Origin: Diaporthe sp. PMI_573 | Taxonomy: Eukaryota > Ascomycota > Sordariomycetes > Diaporthales > Diaporthaceae | Direction of reading: 5' to 3' | Assembly (NCBI GenBank): GCA_021399435.1 | Contig: JAJTUP010000004.1 | Span: forward strand, 62,001-126,000 | Length of the DNA stretch: 64,000 nt | Shown here: positions 32,130-42,350 of the stretch, piece by piece | How the letters are laid out: every line of letters begins with the position of its first letter | Position numbering within the stretch: position 1 is the stretch's first letter | Program-made: the position numbers and the translations under genes | The notes under the pieces: model-generated | Seen by the model: only the letters and a program-made list of their open reading frames with translations | The model's database searches: none | Told to the model about the DNA's origin: nothing

Positions 32130-33187
32130 GACATTGTGGCCAAAGGCTCAGCATAGCTTTTGGGGGCCAAAAGTCCACGTCAAAAATGGTGAGGAAGTGG
32201 TAGCGAGGGCTTGTCATTGGCTCCACGTGCAACTTTTGGTTCCAAGGTTTGTGTCGATCGGTAATGAAGGCTCAGCAGTCAGCCCTACGACACCTGATTC
32301 AACCTGGAAAATGCTGAGGAGATGTTGTAGATGATATGTAATTGGTTCTCCGTGAGTATATCGAGTCGAGCCGTATCATGCATACCTACGCTAGTGCTGA
32401 CTTGAAGCATGCAGCTGCGCCACATACCCCTCTCAAGTGTAATAATTATCTCTTCCGCCAAGGTGTGGGTTTTTCCGTGGATGGCACCATGGCCAGGTAA
32501 GGCTGCGCAACATACAACCCGGGTTTGACACTCGTTCCAGACCAGAGCACTTGAGGCTGGGTTAGCAGCGGTCTGTCTGGTCATCGCTGCAGGCGTTGCT
32601 GCTCGGGCAATGGCTGATCAGGTCTGCCTCACCCCTCGCGACTAATAGAAGAGCGAAACTATATCCAGGTACAGGTGGGAAGGTGCTGAGCACCGCCATA
32701 TCATTGGCTTTCCTTGTTCTCCCTGGAGAGGCAGCTCAGCCACCGAGGCATTTGGTGGCGGCTTATCCGCCTACTCAGGTCGCACAGTAGAGGGATTTGC
32801 AATCTGATACCATTTGAGTCTTCATTCTCCATTTGCTCAATTCTTCAAGGCACATCTTCTTAGATCATACACCTGAACTCCTGGCGTCTCACTTCTGAGG
32901 TCCCCATGCTCACTGTACGTGGGCTGCCAGACTGCCTTGTACGCCAGGGATCTCTCATTCTCACATTCCTATATGTGATTATTTAGCATAAAGATACTCT
33001 GACGGCTTGCTATGGACTTCATGGGGGCCTGCAAGGTGACAGATGACAGTGCCTGTGTTCTTGTCTTACAGAGCTACCATGAACATTGTAGGGGTTTATC
33101 TCACAGCACATCGGCCATCAGGGAATCTGCAGCTAACTGACAGCAAAATTCAGACAATAATTATCTATCGCTAAGATAAAGACACAA
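32130..33187. other. Spacer between NACHT and SNF2 genes, relatively AT-rich
   Basis: About 1.06 kb. The right half (about 32800-33180) is A/T-richer than the genes and should hold the SNF2 promoter. No gene, repeat or transposon end was recognised. Confidence 0.4.
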
Positions 33188-36100
33188 ATGGACGACCACA
33201 CTATATCACTGAAGCGCAAACGCTCGTTGTTCACCTCAAGTGAGGACAACGACGCAGATACCGTGGGGCCATCCTCGCCGCGCGAACTTGGGGAAACAAC
33301 ATGTTCCACGTGTTATGGCACGGTAAAGTGAAATCTACAAGACTGACAAAAACCGGCAACTAATTAAGTTGGTGCAATAGATAGTTGACGTGCAGATACG
33401 TGTGCGACAATGGCCTCAAGCGGGAGACGGGACTAATGAGTTCTCATCATTCGACCGCTACCCTGTCGTCTCCCAGGGTGCGGTTTATGGGCTCGCTGTA
33501 CACACTGACATATTTGCCGTCTTCAACCGAACGACCTCACAATACATGCACAAGCTTGCCGGAGTGGGTGGGGTACGCCTCGAGGGGCTGGTCAATCGAA
33601 GACAGTTTCTCGCAGCCGGGGCGAAAGCCGAGACCACTCTAGCAGTGGAGGTTAATGTCTACGGTAAGAGAGCAGATGCCAGTAAGGCAGGAGAGATTCT
33701 CTCCTCGTCCGGGGTATACTTACAACAGCCGGTGTGCGACATGGAACATACCGCCTACTACAACCCTCACTTCCTTCACGTGGAGGAGCTGTTGGGCCTG
33801 GATCCGGTTCAAGAGACCCCGAAATTCAACATCGTCATGGAGCCCGTCGCAAGCGACGGTGGAATGGAATCTAGTGGCTCTGCAACGCCGGAAGCTGAGC
33901 AAGGTGACACATTCTCAGAGATCAGCAATGTTCTCGGCTCTCTATCCCATCATGCTATTTTGAGCAAGAAGACTGGCGCCGTGGCATTGAAATCCGAGCT
34001 CAAAGAGTGAGTCAGTCTGTTACCCATCTACATTATATTGATGCACGCCGGTGACCTACGGCTGACCCACGGGTACTTTGGCACGCAGCTATCAGATGGA
34101 AGGGCTGGACTTTATTTCGAGGCGTGAGACTGGGCTTCTCCCGCCTGAACTTAGTCTGTGGGGTGAGGTTACGGATGAGAATGGAGAGCAAGTGTGAGCT
34201 AATAATGCCTGCCATTTACCCCAGGGCCCATGCAACATGTGCATTGTTCAGACTGACCAAAGAGGACATCGGGTCCATCACAGTTACCAGCACACCATTA
34301 TTGGTGCGAGACGGCCGAATCGATTAGATGTCAAGGGCGGAATCCTTGCCGATGAAATGGGGGTGGGAAAGACAATTGTCGCGTTGGCAACTATAGCGGC
34401 ATCGCTTCATCGCGCCTCGGAGTTCATCAAGAGCAGCCCTGAAGACAGCGGAAATGGCACTGGAAGGCGACGATCAAAGGCTACCTTGGTCATTGCACCA
34501 TCATCTCGTAAGTAAGACAGTGACCTGATGACCCTCAGCATATGAACGTGATTGTTGGCGTTACAGAAGACTAACCGCCATATTACACGGCGCTCTATAG
34601 TTCTTATAGATAGTTGGGTTGACGAGATACGGAAGTAGGAAGAGCCCATTCAAGTGACCATTTTCTTTGAATACTGAACAAGACCACAGGCACATATACC
34701 CTGGACACATGAAATTCTACAAGTACCACGGCCGACAGAGACAACAAGACGCAGACCTGCTCTTTGAGCGGGACGTGGTCTTCTCAACCTATGCCACCCT
34801 AGCGAGCGAGCCGGACCGAGGGATGGGTATTCTGAATAGTGTTGAATGGTTCAGAATAGTGTTGGATGAAGGTGAGGAACAATACCACGCCGAGTATCTT
34901 GCCGCCCTGGAACGCTGACTTGTGGGACAAAATTTCACCCGCAGCCCATGAAATTCGCAACACCACCACAAAGCAATTCCACGCAGTCTTCAACCTTGCC
35001 GCCCAACACCGCTGGTGTCTGACCGGAACGCCGATACAGAATTCTGTAGGGGACCTTGGCGCACTCGTTTCTTTCTTGCGAGTCCCCCTCCTGGACAAGC
35101 CCTCGACATTCCGAAGGTACATGCTCAGCCATGCCCGGCACGGCAGCCGAAATCCTGTCAAGAACTTGAAGCTCCTTCTGAACTCGATATGCCTCAGAAG
35201 GACCAAGGACGTGGCTGGCATGTCTGATCCCGTTATCCAGACGCGGGTCCTGTCGCTCACTTCGACCGAGAGGCGAGACTATGTGGAGCTGCTGGACCAG
35301 CTCCGGAGACACGTTGACATGGATGTCAGCGGGCACACAACCACGGGAGGCAGCACACGTATGCTGCAGGGAATCCTGAAGCTGCGGCTCTTCTGCAACA
35401 ACGGCTTCATGGGCCGCGGCGCGTCCAGGATGCCGTTCGACGCGGACGAAGTACTGAGCTACCTGCAGCAGAGGGACCAGGCGTTGTGCGTGCTGTGCTC
35501 ACGCACAATATACTCCATCAGCAGCGTCCCCGACACAGATGGAGGCTGCCCGCTGGAGCCATGTTCTCATCTCGCCTGCAGGGACTGCGCCGTGCGTCTC
35601 AGCAGTAAAAAGCAGTGCCCTCGCTGTGCCGACGGGGACAGCGGCTCCAGCATCCAGGGAATACTGCAGAGCATGAAGGAGTTTGAAGCGAAAGACACAT
35701 CCGGCCGTGGGGACCCGCCACAGGGCCCACGGTATCCATCCAAGCTATGTGCCTTTGTGGAAGATATCCAGGCCCAGGTGGCTGTGAAAAGGTGAGTGAA
35801 CCAGGACGCTCGTGTGGCCACAGATTGAAACACATACGGAAGTGCGTCAAGCAGATCTAGCTGACGCAGATCCTGGCAACAGTATTGTCTTCTCATTCTG
35901 GAAGACGACTCTCGACCTCGTCGGTCGGCTCCTCGCAGCCCAGGGGCTGGGGTATTACATGATCCACGGCTCACTTCCGCTCCACGAACGACGACGCATT
36001 CTGGATGGCTTTCGATCTACTGGCAATGCTCACATACTCCTGATGACGCTGGGAACTGGCGCAGTTGGGTGAGTTGCGATGGGTGGAAGAAATTGTTGTC

Positions 36101-36645
36101 GACATCGCTCATAGCCGACAGAACCCCAAGAGAAATGTTGACCAACTGACTCATGCTTATTATTTTCCAGACTCAACCTGGCGGTTGCGTCGAGGATCTA
36201 TCTCCTGGAGCCGCAATGGAACCCACAGCTTGAGCAGCAGGCGTTCGGACGAGCCCAGAGACTGGGGCAGACGGAACAAGTCACCATTGTTCGCTACATC
36301 ATGAGAGACACCGTAGAAGATGTAATTCGGGCCTGTTGACCCCTTTTGTTTACATTCCGGGGAGGGAAGAGATACTGACACATGTTTGCAGAGCAATGTC
36401 TGGCCGAGACAGGCCAAGAAGCTGCGAGATGCGGCACGGGGCTTCGACAAGTCGGGCGGAAAGCCTGCGCCTGGCGACGAACAGGATCTCGGCGTAAGTC
36501 ATGTTGAGCAGTTGAACATTGGCTACGAGGCTAGCAGGACTAGTAATACTGACGGGAAGACCCCGGATAGGACATCTTTAGCCACGCAAGCCCGGTTGCG
36601 ACGCGCAAAGAGGGGATGCCGTCCATCTCAGACTTGTGCAGCTAG
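33188..36645 (+). CDS. SNF2-family DNA translocase with internal RING finger (Rad5/HLTF-like)
   Basis: Eleven exons: 33188-33322, 33381-34006, 34089-34193, 34284-34507, 34601-34634, 34690-34871, 34945-35791, 35883-36068, 36171-36321, 36392-36493, 36571-36645. The product is 888 aa. If the last intron is kept, translation runs to 36778 and gives 958 aa; the spliced form is preferred because the intron has GTAAGT, CTGAC and ATAG. Motif I is GGILADEMGVGKT (307-319), with Val where Leu is usual. The DEAH box is LDEAHEIRN (433-441) and motif III gives RWCLTGTPIQNS. A RING finger starts at Cys617 (CVLC, then PCSHLACRDC and CPRC). The C-terminal helicase half has SIVFSFWKTTLDLVGRLL and GRAQRLGQTEQVTIVRYIM. 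Rad5/HLTF proteins combine DNA translocation with ubiquitin ligation at stalled forks or chromatin. Splicing recovers every motif, so it is not a pseudogene. Confidence 0.88.
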
Positions 36646-36805
36646 ATTTGAGTTTCAACGCCCCGGCCAGCCGTACAAGTGCTACAACAGCATTTCCTAC
36701 ATCGAGCGGAGAGGCCAGCGCCGTCACAGCCCTATAAAATTGACCTCGTCGGCAGTCGTTCACGCAACGCAGCAGTGAGAGTGTTCATGTCTGCAGGCAG
36801 CCAGC

Positions 36806-37922
36806 TCATTTGGCGCCCGGGGCGAACAAGACCTGCTTGGGGTCGTAGTGGTACTTGACCTCGCCGTGCCAGTAGGGCACGCTGTCGACCTTTGAGATCT
36901 TCCATGCCTCGTCGAGGGCGGCGACGACGTCGTCGGGCAGGGGCCCCTTCTCGATGTTGTCGAGGTTGTTGGCCAGCTGGTCGATGCTGGAGACGCCGAT
37001 GATGATGCCGTCGTTGCCGTCCTTGATCTTCAGCTGGGAGTGGTGGACGACCCAGCGCGTGGCTGTCTCGACGAGGGACAGGCCGTGGGGCTCGACGGCC
37101 TTCTCGACGACCTGCAGGGCGTTGAAGGTAGAGTCACGGAAGTAGCGGCCGCGGTACATCTTGCCGCTGGCTGCGGTGTCGCTGAAGCGGCCGTCTGCCG
37201 GGGTGAAGTCCTTGGACTTGATCTTGCCGGAGAAGAGGCCGCCGGCGAGGGGGTTGTAGACGACAATGTCGAGGCCGTAGCGGCGGCAGGCCTGGACCAG
37301 CTCCGTCTCGATGGAGCGGGTGATGGCGTTGTACATGCCCTGGTAGACCGAGGGCCGGACCCAGCCGTTGTACTTTGCCGTCAGGCTGATCTCGGCAACC
37401 TCGAAGGCGGTGAAGTTGGAGAGGCCCAGGCGCACGAACTTGCCCTGCTTGTGAAGCTTGTCGAGGGCCTCGAGGGTCTCTGCAAAGGGCGTGGCCCGGT
37501 CCTGGAGCATTGTCAGCGAGGAGTGGCTATCCGGTTATGAACAGACATGGCGGCCCGGGACATACGGCTGCGTGCAGGTACAGGAGGTCGACACAGTCGG
37601 TGCCCAGCTCCTTGAGGCTGGTCTCGACGCTGGCGATGACCTTGTCGGCGGTGTTGTCGCCGGGTGTGGAGGGATACTTGACCTTTGTGGCCAGGGTGAG
37701 GCCTCTCTCCTTCCAGCCGGCCTCGCGGGTGAAGGCCTCCTGCTGGCCGCCGATGTAGACTCGTGCGGTGTCGACCTCGCTGTAGCCACGCTGCTGGTAG
37801 AGGTCGAGGATCTTTGCGAAGTCAGGCACGGATGTGATGCGGGCACCGGCAGCCTCGTCGGCGCCGAAGGTCATGAGGCCCAGGATGACGCGCGGGGTGG
37901 GGGCTGCTGCGACGAGAGGCAT
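36806..37922 (-). CDS. Aldo-keto reductase (AKR7, aflatoxin-aldehyde-reductase-like)
   Basis: Two exons (37922-37566 and 37501-36806, intron of 64 bases) give 350 aa. The start MPLVAAAPTPRVILGLMTFG was chosen because it begins just before the first strand of the barrel; nine extra in-frame residues upstream are unlikely. The catalytic tetrad is Asp51 and Tyr56 in EVDTARVYIGG, Lys80 in LATKVKY and His117 in DLLYLHAAD. The C-terminal half has GLSNFTAFEVAEI, MYNAITRSIETELV and DIVVYNPLAGGLFSGK, as in AKR7 and yeast YPR127/AAD-type relatives. It is an NADPH-dependent cytosolic reductase of aldehydes and ketones; the substrate is unknown. Its stop codon lies 27-160 bases from the end of the convergent SNF2 gene, so the 3' UTRs should overlap. 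It is divergent from the short-chain dehydrogenase gene. Confidence 0.93.
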
Positions 37923-38855
37923 GACGGGCAGATGTATCAGTGAACACACTATCTACAATCCTGGTGTATATCAATATATGTGTCAATATATATATATAGT
38001 GTTGTCTCTCGGGATAGATGCTTGGATGGGGGTGGGATGGGTGAGCAGATGGAGGCAATGAGATCACACTGGTGAGAAGAGGTTGTTCACAGCAGGATCA
38101 CGACATGTATAAACAGACTATAGATGGTGGCCACTCACCGTAGCAGTGCTAGACTAGTATGTCTAGCTCGACTCTCTAGACTACATGGTCAGGACCCCAT
38201 GACGGAGATAGAGAGGCCAAAGGTGGTTGGTGGGCAAGGAGCTCGGACGACCGCCATCGGCATCGTGTGAATGGCGACATTGGGGAGATATGGAGCCCCG
38301 AGGTGGGGGTGAGGGTCGTGTTTGAAGCTTGAGCTTGACCGTGTGGAGCAGGGCGTTGTTCACCTGGTCTGTGATGTTAAATGCCTGATCCATGTTGAGC
38401 TTGCCGTCTCGGGAGAGAAGAGATGTCCTAAAGTCATACTCTGCCGGCTACGAGGACTGATGCACAATAGATAGTTCAATGATGTGGTTGGGTGGCTCTC
38501 GCAGTCGACAATTCATACGGAAAGGATTATTCGACCCTCAAAATTCAATGACGCTGCCATGGTGAAGGAGCCTTCTCCTAGCAGAAGCAGCAGACGTTGG
38601 GCGAGGAGCTGAGCGTGAAGGAGTGACGTCGAGCTAGCTGCCGAGTCTAAAATGTAACAACCACCCCTCGGGATAAAAGCAACACCAGTCTACATATATA
38701 CGAGACATATATATACACACATACATATATACACTAGACTAAAAGCCCTCACTCAGGTCAACACCACACCACACCACACCACACGCCAATTTGGACTCTC
38801 CCCCACGCTGGTCATCATCAATCACCTCCAGAATCTACAATATCTACTAGCAGAC
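37923..38855. promoter_or_regulatory. Divergent promoter of aldo-keto reductase and short-chain dehydrogenase
   Basis: A 0.93-kb region. Near the SDR side are a stress-element-like CCCCT (38664-38668), a TATA-like GATAAAAG (38672-38679), AT/AC dinucleotide runs at 38692-38732 and the ACACC array just before the leader. Another AT-dinucleotide run lies at about 37970-38000, upstream of the reductase start. Confidence 0.5.
38761..38784 (+). repeat. ACACC pentamer tandem repeat
   Basis: Nearly five copies of ACACC, about 75 bases upstream of the SDR start codon, probably within its 5' leader. Confidence 0.9.
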
Positions 38856-39917
38856 ATGGACATCTGGGGCCTCCCCTCGCTATCCCGCGGAGACAGCCTC
38901 GTGGCCGTGTTATCCTCGTGGGCCGGCGTGCTGTCCCTCGCCGGCCTCATCTACCGCGTCGCCATCTTCGTCTCGCCCTACCTCGGGCCCTCCAGGCTCG
39001 GCCGCTACCTCCACGACACGGACGGGAACCCGCCATGGGCTCTGGTCACCGGCGCCTCGGACGGCATCGGGAAGCAGTTCTGCCGCCAGCTGGCTGCCCG
39101 CGGCTTCAACGTCGTCCTGCACGGCCGAAATCCCTCCAAGCTGGGCCGCGTCAGGAACGAGCTGGCCAGCGCCTTTCCCCAGCGCCAGTTCCGCTCGCTC
39201 ATCGCAGACGGCTCCGATATCAGCTGCAACAGCTGCCGCCCGGCGACCCCATCGTCGCCCGCCGCCACCGACAGCAACGCCAGCAGCCGGGCCGTCGACT
39301 TTGAGGCCATCGCGGCCTCGCTGGCAGACATCAACCTCACCGTGCTCATCAACAACGCCGGCGGTGGGGTCGTCAACCCCGTCTATCAGTTCCTGCACGA
39401 GTCCCCCGAGGCCCGCCTGGTCGGCAACATCAACCTCAACGCCGTCTTCCCCCTCCTCATGCAGGCCCGCCTGCTGCCCCAGCTCCTGCGCAGCTCCCCC
39501 TCGCTCATCATCAACATCGGCTCCCTGGCCGACAACGGCATGCCCATGCTGGCCTCGTACGCCTCCAGCAAGAGGTTCGGCGACACCGCCTCGCGCATCC
39601 TCTCGCGCGAGCTGGTCCTCCAGGGCCGGCCCGCCGACGTCGAGGTCCTGTCCGTGCGCGTCGGCGAGGTCACGGCCACCTCGTACAACTCCCACCCCGT
39701 CTCCTTCTTCGAGCCGGACGCCGCCACCATGGCCCGTGCCGCCCTTGCCCGCGTCGGCTGCGGCCGCCCCTCCATCGTCGGCTACTTCCCCCACGCCCTG
39801 CAGCAGGCCGCCATGGACCTGGCCCCTGCTTGGGCACACGAGAAGTCCATGCTGGACATCATGAAGGACCGCTGGAGACAGGACCAGGAGATGATGGCCA
39901 AGGCCAAGAGGGCCTGA
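38856..39917 (+). CDS. Short-chain dehydrogenase/reductase, membrane-anchored (3-ketoacyl-CoA reductase / 17beta-HSD-like)
   Basis: A single-exon gene of 353 aa. An N-terminal hydrophobic helix (about 16-40) should anchor it in the ER membrane. The Rossmann cofactor motif is LVTGASDGIGK (63-73), and the following HGRN fits NADPH use. INNAG is at 165-169. The active-site residues are Ser223 in NIGSLADNG and Tyr235/Lys239 in SYASSKR. A Ser/Ala-rich insertion of about 25 residues (near 122-146) sits between strands. This arrangement matches the yeast Ifa38/human HSD17B12 branch, which reduces 3-ketoacyl-CoA in very-long-chain fatty acid elongation. The low similarity of the C-terminal third and the lack of a C-terminal KKxx signal make a different lipid or ketone substrate possible. 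It shares a promoter region with an aldo-keto reductase. Confidence 0.9.
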   Translation: MDIWGLPSLSRGDSLVAVLSSWAGVLSLAGLIYRVAIFVSPYLGPSRLGRYLHDTDGNPPWALVTGASDGIGKQFCRQLAARGFNVVLHGRNPSKLGRVRNELASAFPQRQFRSLIADGSDISCNSCRPATPSSPAATDSNASSRAVDFEAIAASLADINLTVLINNAGGGVVNPVYQFLHESPEARLVGNINLNAVFPLLMQARLLPQLLRSSPSLIINIGSLADNGMPMLASYASSKRFGDTASRILSRELVLQGRPADVEVLSVRVGEVTATSYNSHPVSFFEPDAATMARAALARVGCGRPSIVGYFPHALQQAAMDLAPAWAHEKSMLDIMKDRWRQDQEMMAKAKRA

Positions 39918-40417
39918 GGTGGGCGACCGCCGTCTCAAGCCGGCCATATTATTCTGGGTACCGGTACACATTGCCCTAGTCAGGAATCGGAATCTTGTGC
40001 ATGGTACGTTCGTTGATTACTATAGCTCCCATGTGGGAAGGGTATCTTCTATAAAAAGTGGTCAAAAAGCCCCCAAACGCCCCCCTACCCCCACTACCTG
40101 GGCATCCCGCGTATCATACATCACCAACGCGATCATGGCCACACCAACATTGCGCCCGCCTGTCCTTTCATTCCCCCCTTTTTCTCGCGAGAGAAATGCA
40201 CCGACCAAGACGCCGGTGACCGTCTATGCCCGTCCAATCCGGTGCAGCTTTTATGCTGCGCAACAACCCCTTCAAAAAAGAAAACGCCAACAGGTGTCGG
40301 GGGTCCGACAACGCAATACGCCGGGGCCAGAGCATGCGGCCTTGGCGGCAAGTTCTTGGCGGCAAGTTGTTCTGGGATGATCTGCTTTGCAGTGGCCGCC
40401 ATGGTGGGATGCAAGGC
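39918..40417. other. Convergent 3' spacer, no gene
   Basis: 500 bases between the SDR stop codon and the stop codon of the leftward 220-aa gene. Nothing specific was recognised. Confidence 0.45.
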
Positions 40418-41080
40418 CTATGGAGCCGCCTCCATATGGAAGTTGATAGTCCCGAGCTCGCCGTCGACATCACTGTCCTCGTCCATCTGTGCGGTGTCGG
40501 GGGTGGCAGGCTGGTCGTCCGAGGAGCTGTCGGTCTCGGGCCAGTCCGCCGTGTCCTCGCCCGAGCTGGACGAACAGGCGTCGTCCTCGTCGAGGCCCCC
40601 CTCGCTGCAGCAGCCCGCGGCGTGATGCATGGCCCTGGAGGCCACCAGGTCGCGTTCACCGTCTGCCAGGCGCTGGGGGAACCTGTCACCCAGCAGCCTT
40701 CCAGCGCCGGGCACCGTGGTCTTGTCCGTCATGCTCGCGTAGAGGCCCTGGAGGTTGTTGACGGAGAGCTGGAGCATCTGCCCCCAGTCGGCGGCGGACC
40801 TGGCCTTGTCTGCGGGGCTCATTGGCTTGTTGATGATGTGTATTGGCCTCTCGACACGCCTGCGCTTGCTGATGCCGGACGGGCTGTTCTCCGGCCTGTG
40901 TCTCACGTCGCTGCTCGCCCTCCGCTTCAGGGCGACAGCAGATCTCCTCCTCAGCGGCAGTAGTCCGGAACCCTTCGAGTCGGTCATGTGTATTTGGCCG
41001 GCGACATGCTGGCGGGCCCAGTCCTGCTCGGAGCCAGCGTCGGCAATGAAGGGTGCGGATGGGTGGTTTGCGAACTCCAT
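40418..41080 (-). CDS. Hypothetical nuclear-type protein, 220 aa
   Basis: A single-exon frame of 220 aa from the ATG at 41080 (MEFANHPSAPFIADAGSEQD). I do not recognise the family by name. The centre has clustered basic residues that look like a bipartite nuclear signal (RRRSAVALKRRASSD, ISKRRRVERP). These are followed by an ordered-looking segment, ARSAADWGQMLQLSVNNLQG, the most likely conserved core. The C-terminal 60 residues are acidic and Ser-rich (ACSSSSGEDTADWPETDSSS), ending NFHMEAAP. The composition and length suggest a small regulatory nuclear protein. It is divergent from the mannosyltransferase gene across 3.5 kb. Confidence 0.65.
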   Translation of the reverse strand: MEFANHPSAPFIADAGSEQDWARQHVAGQIHMTDSKGSGLLPLRRRSAVALKRRASSDVRHRPENSPSGISKRRRVERPIHIINKPMSPADKARSAADWGQMLQLSVNNLQGLYASMTDKTTVPGAGRLLGDRFPQRLADGERDLVASRAMHHAAGCCSEGGLDEDDACSSSSGEDTADWPETDSSSDDQPATPDTAQMDEDSDVDGELGTINFHMEAAP

Positions 41081-41706
41081 GACCAGATGGAGGGGGTGGT
41101 TGCAGAGACGGAGAAGTAACGTAAGAGATTGATTGGGTTTATATTGGGAGAGAAAGTACAGACACGCTTTTTTTTCTTTTCTTTCTTTCTCTTTCTGGCT
41201 TTGTAAACAAATGGGATATGGATTTAGGAAACAGTTTTGGGGAAAAGGGAGAGACGAAACAAATAAGATGGGAGGAAATGAGGGCGGACAGGGGACACGT
41301 CAATATATAATAATAACGCTGGGGAGGGAAGAGAAGGGCCCTTGATCGTAGGATGGAAGGAATATCGATCGTTGAATAATATGTGACCAGAGAGTTCGTG
41401 CCCCGTGCGGCGAGCCCACGGCGTCGGTCTGTGGGACGGATCAAGGCTCATACAAGGAGCACCAGGAGCCAAAAGCTTGGATGCGACGTCCCGTTGGTGC
41501 CGCCCGCCGTCGATGGCAGGTGAGCAGGGGTGGCCGGGCGCGGCGCTGCGGGCCAATCTGGATGTGAAACGTGAGACTCAACGTGCGTCTGCAGGAGCTC
41601 ACAGGGTGGCTTGTTTCGAGTCGCCTTTTTCCTGACTTGTAGCACACCCTGGCCTTGCCCTGGCCTGCCCTCTTCTCTTGGAGCGAGGGGGGGCAGGATG
41701 CCGAAA

Positions 41707-41826
41707 CACACACACTCTCTATCTCCCTCTCTCACACACCGACGGAGAGAGACAGAGAGATGAATAGAGATTATCGTATGTGGAGACGGGGAGACATAGA
41801 GAGACTAGAGAGAGAGAGTGTGTGTG
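41707..41826. repeat. Microsatellite inverted repeat (CACACACACTCTCT arms)
   Basis: CACACACACTCTCT at 41707-41720 is exactly complementary to AGAGAGTGTGTGTG at 41813-41826, with a loop of 92 bases that is itself GA-rich. A long hairpin or slipped structure is possible. It lies about 630 bases upstream of the 220-aa gene. Confidence 0.75.
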
Positions 41827-42310
41827 TGAGACCCAAAGCCAGAGTGATTCGGGGCTGAGCCACGCACCTAATCTTCGGCCGCTCCGCATCTCACGCAACA
41901 CAATCCAGCATTCAAGAACCTGACATGGCAGCATGGCGACACTCGTGATCTCCGGAGGGAACCACAAGAAGTGCACGCGTACCGGAGCCTACAGCAGGAC
42001 TGGGTAAGAAAAAAAAAACCCCGTACTGTGACTGTGACTGTGACCCCCCGGCGGCCCCCGAAGTCGAGGTTTCCAAAATTAGCAGGGCGGGGGCAGGCGA
42101 CAGGAAATTCGGCCGATGGCACAGCAGATCCACACGCCCAAATACCTGCCCTTACCACAGCAAGTTTTAACGCCCACGACCAGATGCTTACTCCGTACTA
42201 GTAGACCACAATAGCTAAGCACGATGGCATCATTGGGCCTGGCCGTATCTCGCTGCCTTGAGCTGCTGCATGACCGAGGATGCATGTTGGGGCCAGCAGA
42301 GAGCCCAGCC

Positions 42311-42350
42311 TGTCCAGTGAGGTCCAGTGATGTCCAGTGATGCCCAGTAC
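42311..42350 (+). repeat. TGTCCAGTGA decamer repeat
   Basis: Three near-identical copies (TGTCCAGTGA, GGTCCAGTGA, TGTCCAGTGA) and a partial fourth, in non-coding DNA. Confidence 0.8.

Noticed and set aside
33188..36778. Pseudogene call for the SNF2 gene because single frames hold many stops
   Set aside because: All stops fall in introns with GT-AG ends; the joined frame restores motifs I-VI and the RING finger.
38910..39971. 353-codon open frame antisense to the short-chain dehydrogenase
   Set aside because: It mirrors a high-GC coding gene whose plus-strand product has all SDR motifs; the antisense translation is Gly/Val/Ala-rich with no motif.
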